A DNA stretch of 64,000 nt from Jaltomata sinuosa (GCA_003996215.1 QJPP01001546.1:186001-250000), one strand, 5' to 3'; positions 11,560 through 25,537 are shown, counted from the stretch's first letter. Numbers and translations are program-made. The notes: a model not told the origin generated them from the letters alone.

Positions 11560-14500
11560 GCAGAGGCCTCAGATGCTGTGATCACAAATACGATTTCAGT
11601 GTGCCATCAGTCTGCTTTGGCTTTGTTTGATCCTGGATCTACTTGTTCATATGTATCTACCTACTTTATGCCTTATTTGGGGTTGTCTAGTAAGCTGTTT
11701 TCTGTGTCTATTTCTATTTTGACCCAATAGGAGATTCTTTAGTAGTGGATTGGATTGTGAGATCTTGTATTATATTTGTTGGTGATTCGAAGACTTGGGG
11801 TAATTTGATGATCCTTGATATGCTAGATTTGGTGTTATATTGGGCATGGACTGGTGATCTCCTCATCATGTGGTTTTGGATTGTTATGCCAAGATAATTA
11901 CCACAGCCATGCCCGACGCATCCCCGGTCATGTGGCAGGGTTCTGTTAGCCGCGCACCATTTGGGATCATTTCTTATTTTTGAGCTGGGAAGTTGATTTC
12001 CCGTAGGTGTTTAGCTTATCTAGCATATGTATGAGATGCTAGCGCTGACCCTTCTTCCCCTGAGTCAGTTCTTCTAGTTAGAGATTTCCTAGATGTATTC
12101 CCTACTGACCTGCCAGGCTTTCCACCTAAGAGAGATATTGATTATCAGGAGCTGAATAGAGTGACAGTGAAGAATAGGTATCCGATGCCGAGGATTGATG
12201 ACTTATTTGATAGCTTCAGGGCTCAGCCGTGTTTTTTGAAAATAGATTTGAGGTCAAGCTACCACCAGTTGAGGGTTAGGGCGGAGGATATCCCTAAGAC
12301 AGTATTCAGGACACGTTATGGCCACTATGAGTTCCTAGTGATGTCTTTTGGATTGACTAATGCCCCCGCAACTTTTATGAACTTGATGCACATGGTGCTT
12401 GACCCATATTTGGACTTATTTGTGATAGTTTTCATAGACGACATCTTGGTATATTCGAAGAGTAGAGATGAGCATGAGTAGCACTTAAGGATCATACTTT
12501 AGACTTTGAGAGATCATCGACTTCATGCCAAGTTCTCAAAGTGCAAGTTTTGGCTTGACTCAGTTGCATTTCTAGGACACGTGGTGTCTAAGGATGGGAT
12601 TAGAGTGGACCTGGGTAAGATTTCAGCGGGTCGTGATTGGCCGAGACCTACTACTCCTACCAAGGTTCACAGCTTTGTTAGGTTAGCAGGGTCCTGCAGG
12701 AGGTTTGTCGAGGGGTTTAATTCCATAGAAGCACCTTTGACTAGGCAGAATAGGAAGGATGTCTCATTTCAGTAGTCGAATCAGTGCAAGGATAGATTTT
12801 AGAGGCTTAAGGCCTTGTTGACTTCAGCTCTAGTGTTGACTTTACCAGTTGAGGGTCAGAGTTTCTTGATATATTGGGATGCTTCAGGGGTTGGTCTGGG
12901 TTGTGAATTGATAAGCAGGGTCATGTGATAGCATATGCATCGAGACAACTAAAGGTTCACGAACACAACTACCCCACTCATGACATAGAGTTCGTGGCGG
13001 TAGTCTTCGTGCTTAAGATTTAGAGGCACTACCTATATGGAGTTCATTGTGAGATCTTCACCGATCATCGTAGTCTTCAGTATATCACGAGTCAGCGAGA
13101 TCTGAACTCGAGGCAGAGGAGATGGGTCGAGCTACTGCAGGACTATGACTTCACTATTCTATATCATTCAGGCAAGGCAAATGTGGTAGCGGATGCCTTG
13201 AGCTGGAAGGTGATGAGTATGTGTAGCCTAGCTTCTCTTTCAGTTTCAAAGAGACTAATGGCCTTAGACATTCAGTCCTTGGCTAACCATTTGGTTATGC
13301 TTGACTTGTCAGATCCTAATGGAGTTCTTGCCAGTATCAAGGTTCGTTCTACTTTGGTTGATCAGATTCAGAGCCATCAGTTTGAGGATCAGCGGTTGAG
13401 TGACCTTCGTGATCAGGTTGTTTTGGTTGAGGGTAGCCGGGCTACTCTAGATTCAATGGGTTTTGAGGTTCGATAGCTGCCTTTGTGTTCCAAGTGTTGG
13501 TGATTTTATTCAATTGATTCTCCGTGAGGCATATTGTTCTAGGTATTCTGTCCATCCTGGTGCAACTAAGATGTATAGAGATTTGAGGCAGCTTTATTTG
13601 TGGAGTGGTATGAAGTGAGATGTAACGGAGTTTGTATCTCGGTGCTTGAACTGTCAGCAGGTAAAGTTCGAGCACCTGAGACCTGGTTGTTTGATGCAGC
13701 GACTTTACATTCCTGAGTGGAAGTGGGAAGGGATTACTATGGATTTCATAGTTGGTTTGCCACGCACTTCCAGTGGTTTCGACTCTATTTGGGTGATTGT
13801 TGATCGGCTGACTAAGTTAGTGCACTTCTTGCCGGTTCAGACTACTTATAGTGCAGAGAGGTTAGTTCAGATTTACCTTTGTGAGGTTGTTTGGTTGCAT
13901 GGGGTCCCAACTTCTATCATTTCAGACCATGACAGTCAGTTCACATCTCAGTTTTGGAGAGCTATTCAATGAGATTTGGGTATAGAGTTTCAGCTTAGTA
14001 CTGCATTCCACCCTCAGATAGATGGCCAGTCTGAAAGGACTATTCAGGTCCTGGAGGACATGCTTCGAGCTTGTGTCCTTGACTTTGGAGGTTCTTGGGA
14101 TCAGTTTGTGCCTTTTGCCGAGTTTTAATATAATAATAACTTCCATTCTAGCATTGGCATGGCACCTTTCAAGGCATTGTATGGCAGGCGTTGTAGATCA
14201 CCGGTTGGTTGGTTTGATGGGTTAGAGTCTAGGCCACAGAGTATAGATTTACTTCGGGATTCCTTAGACCGAGTATGAGTGATTCAGGACAGACTTTGGG
14301 CAGCTCAGAACAGGCAGAAGAGTTACGCTGATCGTAGACTTCGTGCCTTGGAATTCAGTGTGGGTGACTTAGTATTCCTCCGAGTGTCTCCCATGAATGT
14401 CGTGATGAGATTTAGTCGGCGAGGCAAGCTTATCCCCAGGTACATTAGGCCATTTGAGATTCTTTAGAGGGTTTGTAGTGTTTCCTATCAATTAGCTTAG

Positions 14501-14835
14501 CCTCCGATGTTTTCAGCTAGGCATCCAATTTTCCATGTATTGATGTTGCAACTGTATGTTCCAGATGAGTCTCATGTATTGCAGTGGGATACGGTTCAGT
14601 TGGATGAGAGGTTGGATTTTATTGAGAAGCCGGTTGCTATTTTGGCCAGAGACGTCAGGAGGTTGAGATCTAGGGAGATTCCGGTTGTGAAAGTTCAGTG
14701 GAGGCCGTCCAGTTGAGGAGGCTACCTAGGAGACCGAGAGAGATATGCGAGCTCAGTATCCGCAGTTGTTTGAGCCTTCAGGTACTTCCTTGTTCTTGAC
14801 TTTCGAGGACAAAAGTCCTTTTTAGTAGTGGATGA
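11560..14835 (+). pseudogene. pol: pol of element A: protease, RT, RNase H, integrase, chromodomain (degenerate)
   Basis: Protease: FDPGSTCS-type active site near 11626-11650. Reverse transcriptase: 12060-12775, with FIDDIL catalytic motif near 12431-12448. RNase H: about 12840-13090 (DASGVGLG, then TDHRSLQYI). Integrase: zinc-binding part at about 13500-13660, then the catalytic core near MDFIVGLP and SDHDSQFTS at 13740-13950. Chromodomain: about 14590-14790 (SREIPVVKVQW). An in-frame loss of about 198 bases removes the RT N-terminal part: the sequence jumps from RDID to YQELN at 12136-12143, where C and E have about 66 more residues. Numerous stops. Unlike B, C and E, the frame closes at TAG (about 14820) before the 3' LTR because of one extra C. 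Confidence 0.85.
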
Positions 14836-17800
14836 TGTAATGACCCTTCTGGTCATTTTTGCCTTTACGCTTTCTTTGCACTGTTAGAGCTTTCCTATAG
14901 TGGCCTCAAGTCATTTATGGCTTGCTGGGACTGGTGGTTCGGTGCCCTGATCGTTCGTCTGGTCGTTATGGCCTTTTTCCTTTTTTAGAGCTTAGTCTTA
15001 AGAGTTGAGTTATCAAAATTTTGCGATCGTATGACCTCAACTAACCTTGTGGAAAAGTCAATCCTGATTTGTGGTGTCATAGCATTCCCGAGAATGGGGT
15101 GTTCTCATTTGAGAATTTTATTAACATCGCGCGTATTTGAATATATTTGATTTAAATTAGAATTTGGTAAAAAGTTTTATTTTTCTAAAAATGTTTTAAA
15201 TATTTACATAAAAAATACTTTTATTATGACATATTTGTGTATGTATTTATTTTATAAGAGTTTCATAAATTATTAATATTTTAGCAGAGATAGTAAACTT
15301 AGTTATATTGAAAATTATTATTAAAATATAGTAAGTTTTATTTGAAATAATTTTCTATTCATTATGATATATTCAAAAAGGTATATTTATTTTACCACGA
15401 GCCTATGCAATACCCAAGTATATACGTAATGCGATAATTAATAGATGTGTTATACCTCCACTTCCACATGGAAGTGGAGGGAGTGCACAACATGGATTAA
15501 TTGCTACATTTGGCAAGTTGCTTGAAGTACTAACTATTGATTCTCCATTCTTTAAGCTGAGCATTTCCCTTTTCTTTTAGGCAAATGAAAAGATTAAGAA
15601 TTTTATAGGTGGGAACACTAACTTACCACTACAATAACTTCTCTAGCACTTTGCTTAGCCTACGTTACTAAGTACTAGTAGTCAGAATATCTCTTGCATA
15701 TGTTCTATCTGTGTATGCTTTTATACACTGGGAAGATATTTGATGGGAAAAATGCTATTAACACTTCATTTGATCAACGGAAAAAAATTGATTATCAAAA
15801 TTCGAGTTATTCAAGCCTAAATTCGAGTTTGATTTCATTTCGGAGTGAGTCGGACTTAGACATCATCGTCCTAGCATTGTGTCATCAGAATAAAGGTAGG
15901 TTATGGTTTAAACTCTTTAGACTTCGCATATATAGAATAAAATTGTACTAATGGGCATACTTGGGTTGGTTTACTAGTTTGGTACCACAGTCCTTGACCG
16001 CTTTATTCATGTCCGATTACTTTTTTTCCTCCGATATTTGTAGTATTTGTTTTATATGCTCTATTCACCCTTGTGGTCCTGTGTGGTCTTATATTGACTG
16101 TGGAACATAGTTGGTGGGATATTAGAAATGTTCGTGAGTCCCGATCATCGTTATTATTGATATAGAGCTGGCTATCTGTGATGTAGAATAATTAGAGACT
16201 GTGTAGGGATGATAGGTTAATTGTGAGCCATTGGGCTACTATTTGTGTTTGAGCATGTCATGATCATGCATATAAAGAATTTTCTACTTGATTTCACTGC
16301 GGTTTTGGCTTTGGGAGTTCTAGTGTTGATTTCTAAAAACCTGGAGAGGCCGTCGGGCCCCATTTTGGTAAAAATGATTGCAAAGCGGTTTGGAACAATT
16401 TTAACGAATATTCTTGGGGTAAGAGAACATAAAAAAGGATGTTTTATCACTATTTCTACTAATACTAGGCACGGTGGGGTCGAGGGCTAGACTTGTTTTA
16501 CTACAGCTTCTGTGATAATACTACGATCGGTAGGGCCGTGCGCTAGAACCATTTAATTTACTGATTTAGACCCAGGTACCCTCTAGGCAGCTTTACCTGT
16601 GGATTTTCGAGATTGTGGGGCATCTAGTATGTTGGTCGAGGGCCTCCATGGACCTCGTTGTTCTTGACCAGGGGCTACGTGTTGAGAGTGCTGGAGGGAG
16701 GGTATATGGTGTAGTAAAGGTATACGGGTGTGACCTTCCATGGATCCTGCCTTTTGGGCCTTATAGGACATCGGAAGCAGGTAACATATGTTACTTCTAT
16801 CACACCTAGTGCATCATATCATCATTTTGTGCGAGGTACCATCCTTGTTTGCTATTTGTTGATTGTACGCTCCGGTAGTATAGGATGCTGGAGTGTTTGT
16901 CTTCACTTGGTTGTGTTCCTTGGGGGTATGGGAGCCAGTAGGACTCTCGGTAGACTTATTATTACTATTTCGCACTATTGGTTCCTATTGTGGTTCTTAT
17001 GACTTTAGATATTGTTAAGGTTAAGCCTGGGGCTTCCAGTTGTTGAATTCTTGACTTGAGATTACATGCTTAGTTGGGTTATCGTTCTTTGTATTCAAGC
17101 ATGTTTACTCTTCCCTCATCTCCTTCTCTATTCGTTGAGGTTACCAGTATACCGCCTGCTTTCCAAACTCTTCTCTATATGCTTATTGTTGCGAGAATCC
17201 CGGGTACGTGTTTCTTCCTTTCGCCTGTGATGTGTATTCTTTTATCTAGCCATATGTATTGTTCCTACTTGTACTTATCCGTTGCCTCCTGTGACTAATT
17301 ATTTTCTATTCTGCTTATTACTACTTTTTTATCTTATATGTGCCCAGTTGGCCTATGATACCTACTGGGTATCGGTTGCTTTGCAATTGCTGCTCATACT
17401 ATACTCTACATCTTTTGGTGCAGATCCTAGCGTGGGCCATCGCCGCTAGATCATTGTGGTTCGTGCTTGGAGATCTTTTGGGGACTACTTCAGACTGAGG
17501 GTGAGATCTTGGCGACCGGAGCTTAGCTTTAGTTTGTCATTTGCTTTATTTATTCTATTACCATTCAAAGATATCTGTATATATTGTTTTTTTTGGATCC
17601 TTTTTTACTCTGTATACTTAGTTCTGGCTCTTATACTATCATACTAGGTTTTGGGTTGGTTTTAGCTTCTATATATATATTCCTGTTGTTCCTTTTCTTA
17701 TTTTTATATCCCTTGCTTTCACTTATATATATGTTTTCTTCCGCTTGCTGGTTGGATTGTCTCTCGTTACTAATTATTCCAGGCTATGGGGATTGGTTCG

Positions 17801-17851
17801 CCTACTGGGGGGTTGTAGGTGCCATCATGACCAAGAAATTGGGTGGTGACA
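14836..17851 (+). repeat. 3' LTR of element A
   Basis: It begins TGTAATGACC directly after the GTGGATGA purine-rich end of the internal region and ends GGTGACA. It aligns with the two parts of the 5' LTR and, at the solo-LTR position (about 16535-16545), is uninterrupted, which shows the site before that insertion. Translatable stretches such as 17584-17886 are LTR sequence, not genes. Confidence 0.87.
15455..15480. promoter_or_regulatory. 26-bp palindrome, 3' LTR copy
   Basis: The left arm is CCTCCACTTCCAC and the right arm ATGGAAGTGGAGG. The centre is CACATG, one G-to-A change from CACGTG. The arm mismatch seen in the 5' copy is absent here, so the ancestor was probably a perfect 26-bp palindrome. 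Confidence 0.55.
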
Positions 17852-18386
17852 CAAATAAAAGGCTACAGGCTCAAAGGGCTAACTAGTGGTAACAATATCT
17901 GAACAGTCTAAAATTTACAAGACAAATCAAAGAAAGCCTATTATAATCTTCTAAACATAGCAACACTTTTTATTTCGCTTCAATAACATGCAGGGCAAGT
18001 TCTAGACTAAGATGGAAAGAATGGAATATTCAAGAAATCCTCACCTCTCATGGCACAAGTCTCAATCAAGATGGATCAATTCCCCTTCTAAGACAGAAAG
18101 GATCCTAGCAAACTACAAAATAAGAATAAGCTACGTACAGAGTCACTACCCTGAGCCTAGGTGTCAAAAGATTAGCTATTTTATTTTATACTCAAGTACT
18201 CACATGAAAGTATTAATCAAACTCATGCCTAAATTGCTAGTATCAAACAAGTCAAAAGGTCTATTCTTTTCTCTTTAAAAACAACAATAAAATTACTCCT
18301 AAAAATAAAAAAACTACTCGGTTCAAAGGGCTCCCCTTTGGAAGAGAACCGAAAAGAGAAACCAAGGGGTGGGCAAAGTATGCCTC
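17852..18386 (-). other. Element X internal region, middle piece between A and B
   Basis: X sequence that continues from 3221 after removal of A. It aligns in reverse with 1-360, 756-861 and 33641-34050. No gene. It ends GCCTC, the left target duplication of B. Confidence 0.75.
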
Positions 18387-21300
18387 TGTCACGACCCGAT
18401 TTCTCAGTCATGGTGGCACCTACAACCCCCGGTAGGCGAACCAATCTCCGTATCCCAGAATGGTTAGTAATGGGCTACTTTCTAATAGTTTAAGCGGAAG
18501 AACAAATAAATAAGCGGAAGCAAGGGAACAAGATGAATAAATAGGATAACCGGAGTAATATAAATGCAAGGCGGAAGCTAAACCATCCCAACACCTGGTA
18601 TCATAGTGTATAAGAGCCGAACTACAATAGAAGTACATAAGGGTCCAAAAGAGATATATACATAAGCTGTCTCATAATAGTAACAGAGTGCAGACTATAC
18701 AAAAGATAAACTAAGTCAAGCACTGAACGCCAAGAGCTCACCCTCAGCCTGGATGATCCAAAAACAGCTGCCCGCACGAGTCAAGGGCGCTCTAACGGTG
18801 ATGGCCCACACCAGGATCTACACCAGAAGATACAGGGGGTAGGGTGAGCACCAAATGCGAAGCATAAGGTACCCAGTTGGTATCATAGGCCGACTGGGCA
18901 CATATAAAGTAAAAGAACAGCAGCAGACAGAGTATAAATAAATAGTCACATAAATCAATGATAAAGTACACAGGAACTAGCCCAGAGGGAAGACAACATA
19001 AAGCAACAAGCAAGGCTAGCAAATAGAATATATACATGGAAAACAGAGGTGAAAAAGAGAATGACGCACCTGGGATCCTCGCAAAAGCTGTATATATAGA
19101 TAAGTTCTAGCAAGGGACGGTATACCGATAACCTAAAGTATATAGAATGGGAGAGAAGGATAAAGTAGACATGCTCAATAAACAGAAAGAATAAACATAC
19201 AAACCATGCCAATTCTCAATTCCATATGTAGCAGTCTAGCTAGTCCAATTCCACACTTATAACCGTAGTAGAAAATAAATCTAAAATTAAGTAAGGAGAG
19301 TCTACCTACAGTCCCTCGGCCGCCCATACAACTGAGGAACGCAATCAAGAGAAAACAAATCCCCCGACATCCCATACTACTGGAGTGTACAATCAACAAA
19401 CAACAAACAAGGGTGGTATCTCAAACAATGGATGATATGATGCATGATAACCTCAGGGTGAAATGGAACCTCTGTATGTACCTCCTCCGGTGACGATCTG
19501 GCCCAACAGGCAGGTTCCATGGAAGGACTCAGCCCGTATACCTCTACTCCACCGTATACCCTTCCCTATGGCACACGCGGCCCGAAACCCCTCGCCTGGA
19601 GTGGCAAGGTCCATGGAGGTCCTGGACCCCATACTAAATATAATAATCAAAATGTGTCCTCCTGATTCGAGTCCAGGTTCAAGCCAGTGGCTAAATCTCA
19701 AGCATGCATGCTTAAACCCTGTCTAGGACTAAATCAATGAAACGATGTCTCAAAAACCCTTCCAAGGATGCCCGGGTGTAACCGAGTCTAAAACAGTGGA
19801 AAATGTCTCAGACGCTCGACTCTAAAGTTATTTCAAATCAGTGAGAAAACTCAGCTAGCACTCCGACCCGGTCGAGTCTAGCAATAGTAGAAAATCATGA
19901 TAAAACCATATTTCTAACCTTCTTTTACCCCAATAAGACCCACGTATCAAGTCAAATTATTTCCAAATCCAATTTTATCAAAAATGGGCCCTCGGGGCCA
20001 TGCAAGGTTTAGGAAATCAATTTCCGCAGGCCTGAAGCCAAAAACAATAATAAAACGTGAAAAACCTGTTTATATGCATGGAAATGACATGATCATCACA
20101 AATAGATGCCCGAATGCTCACAATCAACATGACGGCCCTGCACAGGCTCTGAAGCTACTCAGCAAGCATAACCATCCTAGAAGGATAATTCTATGTTCGG
20201 GACTCGCGGACATTCCCAACGATCCCACCGTCTATGTTCCAGAGTCAACAAGGACTCACAGGACCACAAGGGTGATAATATCAATCAACAAGAGTACTAC
20301 ATACAATGGAGGAAAGAACGGAATGGATCATGGAAAAGTGGTCGAGGTTTGTGGCACCAACCTAGTAACCCAACCCTAGGATGCCAACTAGTACAATTTT
20401 ACCCGATACATGCAAAGTCTAGGGAGTTAAGCCGTAACCTACCTATCGTCTGACGACAATCTTCCTGAACAACCAGGTCCAAGCCCAAAATGCTCTGAGA
20501 ACTCCCGAACGATAATCAAACTATCAAGACAATAAATATAACGTTAAAACAAGTCTAGCGGTACCCATGTTGCTACAATTGTAGACGGGTTTATATCCAG
20601 GTCAAAAGCAGGCTCGTGGGGCCCACAACCTAAAACCAAAAATGCAAAGAGCCAGGACGACCCCAAAGGTGCCAAGAAGCTATGCTCCAAATTTGAGCAC
20701 AAATGGCCAAGGAAAAGGGCATCAAAATAGCCTGCAAAGGTTGGGGTTTAAAGAATGCAATTTCGAAAAATAAAGAGGAAATTGGGCGAGAAACACTTAT
20801 CATAAAGGCGGAAACTTGGGTCAAGAAGAATAATATACCACTCCCACGAGCATGCACCAGCTGGAACGGCCATAATTCACAACCAAAGCTCAATCTTAGA
20901 GAAGGGCATCAATTGAGGTTTTTAAGAAATATCAAGGAAAGAGGAAGCTTACCAAATGACGAAGGAACACGGGAAATCCACAACCAACCAACTCCCCAAG
21001 GCTTAGAATCAAAATAGAGCAATTTGCAGGAGAGAAAATACAGTTTTAGAGTGAGAAATGAGAGAATGAGAGCTGGAAAAATGAAGTTGCAGCTTTAAAT
21101 AGTCGCAGGAAAATGGTCAGCACCATCGACGGTAGGCCAGCGCCAACAGCGCTGAAGGGGTGGCAGGCACTGAAGCATGATTGCGCTGGCCTTGGCGCGA
21201 TTGCGTTGAAGGCTGGCCTCCAACTAAATTTTCTGCAATTTTCCAAAACTCCACGGGGTGTTCCGGGTACAATCAGAAACTTATATTCAACAACCAATAG

Positions 21301-21888
21301 TGCTAACAGAGTGGAAACGATGTTTTGGACTCAATAGAATCAACGAAACTCACATACAAGGTCATTTCGGAGAAATGTTGACCCAAGTCAACACTAACGA
21401 AAAGGAACCCAAAGGCTCAAAATGAGTCTGGCTTACCCGGAACCCAAACCAACCACCTTTATAGCCTAAAATAAACATTCAAGAGCTGATGGAATTGTCG
21501 GATTTTGAATCCGATACTCCGATCATCGAAAGTCACCCAAAGTTACACTTTCAACTCCAAATAGCGTAAAAACTGAGAAAATCACGCAAATCCCAGACCG
21601 AAAGTTCTCAGGCATCAACTAAAGGTCCAACTAGACCAAGCTTATCGCTCCAGAGCTAACGAAACTGTCGGAATTCAATTCTGAGCACGTTAGCTAAGAA
21701 TGTTGACCAAAGTCAATGATATACTAAGTTTAGTCTCTAAATAGGCAAACAATCATAATGACCAAATGAACGGCCAGGGAACCGAACCACCGGTCCCAGC
21801 AAGCCATAAATGGCTTGGGGCCGCTACAGGAAAGCTCTAACAGTGTAATAAATACATAAACGCGAAGATGACCGAAAAGGTCATCACA
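18387..21888 (-). repeat. 3' LTR of element B
   Basis: About 3.5 kb, aligning with 27103-30645. The minus strand carries a TATTTAAA promoter-like box at 21095-21102 and a degenerate GC-rich GCGATTGCGCTGG block just upstream of it. This LTR has fewer GCGATCGCGCTG-type repeats than the 5' LTR, so the block changed in copy number. Confidence 0.87.
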
Positions 21889-24800
21889 ACATCCACTACT
21901 AAAAAGACTTTCATCCTTGAAAGTCAAGAAGAAGGAAGTACCTGAGGGCTCAAACAACTGCGGATACCGAGCACACAACTCACTCTCGGTCTCCCAAGTA
22001 GCCTCCTCGATCAGATGGTGCCTATACTGAACTTTCACAATCGGAATCTCCCTAGATCTCAACCTCCTGATATCTCTATCCAAAATAGCTATCAGCTCCT
22101 CAACAAATGATAACCTCTCATAAAACTGAACCGAATCCCAATGCAACACATGAGACTCATCTGGTACATATCAGCACAACATCGAAACATGGAACACTAG
22201 GTGAATAGCTGAAAATAGCGGAGGCAACACTGACATGTAGGTAACACTACCAACCCTCTACAAAATCTCAAACGGCCAATGAACCTGGGGCTAAGCTTGC
22301 CCCTCCAACCAAATCTCATCATGCCCTTCACGGGCGATATACGAAGAAAAACTAGGTCACCAACACTGAACTGCAATACATGAAGTATACGATCATCGTA
22401 GCTCTTCTTCCTACTCTGGTCCGCTCTAAGTCTATCCTGCATCAAATGGATTCGGTCCAAGGAATATCTAAGCAAATTCGTACTCTGCGGTCTGGACTCT
22501 TACCCATCAAACCAACCAATGGGCGATCTTCAATGCCTACCATACAAAGCCTACGAAAGGTGCCATGTCAATGCTCAAATGAAAGTTATTATTCTATGCA
22601 AACTCAGCCAATGGCACAAACTGATCCCATGAGCCTCCAAAGTCAAGTACACAGGCCCAAAACATGTCCTCTAGGACCTGAATTGTTCTCTCAAACTGGC
22701 CATCTGTCTGAGGGTGGAAAGAAGTACTAAGCTGAACCTCCGTACCCAAATCCCTCTGTATATCTCTCCAGAACTGAGATGTGAACAAAGTTCCGTGGTC
22801 TGAAATGATAGAAGCTGGGACCCCATGCAACTTTACTATCTCACAAATATAGGTCTGAGCTAACCTCTCTGCCCCGTTAGAAGTCTAAACCGGCAAGAAA
22901 TGCTCGGACTTGGTCAACCTATCCACGATCACCCAAATGGAATCAAACCTCTGAGTGGTACGAGGCAAACCAACAACGAAGTCTATAGTAATACCTTCCC
23001 ACTTTCACTTAAGAATGGGAAGTCGTTGCATCAAGCCACCCGGTCTCATGTGCTCGAACTTCACTTGCTGACAATTCGAGCACCGAGATACAAACTCTGC
23101 AATGTCCCGCTTCATACCACCCCACCAGTTAAGCTGCCTCAGATCTCTATACATCTTCGCTGCGCTAGGGTGAATGGAGTATCTAGAACAATGTGCCTCA
23201 AGGAGTTTCAACTATATCAAATCACCCACTCAGAACACAAAGTCGACCATCAAACCTCATAACCCCATCAGTACCCAAGGTAGCCCGGCTGGCCTCACCC
23301 CGAACCACCTGATCACGAAGGTCACACAAACTCTGATCATCAAACTGTCAGCTCTGAATCAGATCAACTAGGGTAGAGCGAACCTCATCACTGGAAAGAA
23401 CTCTGCTGAGATTCGATAAGTCAAGCCTAAACAAATGGTTAGCCAAGGACTGCATGTCCAAGGCTAACTGTCACTCAAAAACTAAAAGTGAAGCTAGGAT
23501 GCCCATACTCACCGCCTTACGACTCAAGGCATCTGCTACCACGTTTGCCTTGCCCAGATGGTATAAAATAGTGAAATCATAGTCCTTCATCAACTCAATC
23601 CATCTCCTCTGCCTTGAGTTCATCTCGCGCTAACTCGTAATGTACTGAAGACTACGATGGTCGGTGAATATCTCACAATGAACTCCATATAGATAGTGCC
23701 TCCAGATCTTGAGCGCGAAAACTACCACCGCTAACTCTAAGTCATGAGTGGGGTAGTTGCGCTCGTGAACCTTCAGCTGCCTCGATTCATATGCTATCAC
23801 TCTACCCTGCTGCATCAATACACAACCAAGACTGACCCCTGAAGCATCACAATATACGGAGAAACCCTGACCCTCAATCGGCAAAGTCAGAACTAGAGCT
23901 GAAGTCAATAAGGCCTTAAGCCTCTGAAAACTATCCTCGCACTGATCAAACCACTGGAATGGAACATCCTTCCTAGTCAGCATTGTCAAGCATGCTGCTA
24001 TGGAAGAAAATCCCTCAACGAACCATTTGTAGTAACCGGCTAACCCAACAAAGCTGTGAACTTCGGTAGGAGTGGTAGGTCTAGGCCAATCACGAACTGT
24101 AGAAATCTTACCCGGATCTACTCTAATCCCATCCTTGGACACGACATGTCCTAGGAATTCAACTGACTCAAGCCAAAACTCACACTTTGAGAACTTGGCA
24201 TAAAGTTGATGATCTCTCAAAGTCTGAAGTATAGTCCTCAAATGCCGCTCATGCTCGTCCCTACTCCTCGAGTATATCAGAATGTCATCAATGAAGACTA
24301 TCACGAACATATTCAGGTACGGGCTAAGCACCTTATGCATTAAATCTATAAAGGCTGCGGGGCCATTTGTCAACCCAAAAGACATAACCAGGAACTCATA
24401 ATGGCCATAACATGTCCCGAACGCTATCTTAGGGATGTCCTCCGCCCTAATCCGCAACTAATAGTAGCCGGACCTCAAATCAATCTTAGATTAAATGGCG
24501 GAACCCTGAAGATGATCAAATAAGTGAACAATCCTGGGCATCGAATACCTATTCTTCATTGTCACCTTATTCAGCTGCCGATAATCAATACACATCCGCA
24601 TTGACCCATCCTTCTTCTTTATGAAGAGAACAGGAGCACCCCAAGAAGACACACTCGGCCTAATAAACCTCTTAGCTAACAAATCGTGGAGCTACTCCTT
24701 AAGCTCTCTCAACTCTGCAAGAGCCATACGGTAGGGAGGGATCAAAATAGGCCTGGTGCCTGGCTCTAACTCAATGGAAAAATCAATATCCCTCTCAGGT

Positions 24801-25480
24801 GGAAGGCCTAGCAGGTCGGTAGGAAACACATCTAGGAAGTCTCTAACCATAGGAACAGACTCAGGAGACGTAGGGTCAACACTAGCATCTCAGACATATG
24901 CTAGATAAGCTAGACACCTACTGGAAATCAACTTCCTAGCTCGAAGACAAGAGATGATCCTAGACGGTGCATGGCTAACAGAACCCTGCCACACAACCAG
25001 GGACACACCGGGCACGACTATGGTATGGTCTTGGAATAATAATCCAAAATCGCACTGTGAGGGGATAACCAGTCCATGCATAGTATCACATCAAAGTCTA
25101 ACATATCAAGTATCATCAAGTCAGCCCAAGTATCCAAATCACCAACAGATATCACACAGGATCTCACAATCCGATCCTCTACTAAAGAATCTCCTACTGG
25201 GGTCGAAACAAAAATAGGCAGAGACAATGGCTAACTAGCCAACCCCAAACAAGGCAAAAAGTAGGCAGATATATATGAACAAGTGGATCCAGGATCAAAC
25301 AAAGCATAACATGGCAGTCGACATATACAAATTATACCTGTGATAACAGCATCTGAGGCCTCTTCCTCCAGTCTCCCAGGGACCGCATAGAACTGACAAT
25401 GACTTCCACCTGCCAACCCCCATCCTTACCACCTACTGTTCCATGTGGGACACCACTCTAGCTTGACCACCAACCCCTCT
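21889..25480 (-). pseudogene. pol: pol of element B: protease, RT, RNase H, integrase, chromodomain
   Basis: In minus-strand order. Protease near 25416-25231 (LFDPGSTCSYISAYF; DPGS in place of DTG). RT about 24720-24000, with VLFIKKKDGSMRMCIDYRQL and FIDDILIYSRS intact. RNase H about 23920-23630 (VYCDASGVSLGCVL, TDHRSLQYI). Integrase about 23240-22250: HHCC part with HxxxxxxHPSA and CSNCQQ, and core with ISDHGTLFTS. Chromodomain about 22150-21950 (IPIVKVQYRHHLIEEATW). The frame after the chromodomain (ESLF) does not stop before the LTR but runs on into it. Breaks include stops between RT blocks near 24460-24490 and a frameshift at the integrase C-terminus. It would copy, integrate and target the element to chromatin. 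Confidence 0.87.
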
Positions 25481-25537
25481 ACCCGGAGGCTGAACTGCTC
25501 GCAATGGCTTGGTCGGCTGAACTATACCCTGCTGTAG

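Larger units (their letters stand above)
3222..17851 (+). mobile_element. Element A: Ty3/Gypsy chromovirus (Tekay/Del type), inserted in X
   Basis: The layout is 5' LTR 3222-10006 (with a foreign solo LTR inside), tRNA-Met primer site, gag, pol and 3' LTR 14836-17851. LTRs begin TGTAATGACC and end GGTCGTGACA or GGTGGTGACA. Flanking five-base repeats are CAAAC (3217-3221) and CAAAT (17852-17856), differing by one C-to-T change. Intact X copies show one CAAAC at the same point. Domain order, tRNA-Met primer, LTRs above 3 kb and a terminal chromodomain fit the Tekay/Del chromovirus lineage. Stops and frameshifts occur throughout, so the element is dead. The LTRs differ at about 15 of the first 148 bases, suggesting considerable age. 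Confidence 0.88.

Noticed and set aside
18318..18345. Hairpin around CAAAGGGCTCCCCTTTG in X as a terminator
   Set aside because: No bacterial context, no T-tract relation, and it is decayed in X(ii) (GGGGGATCCTTTG).
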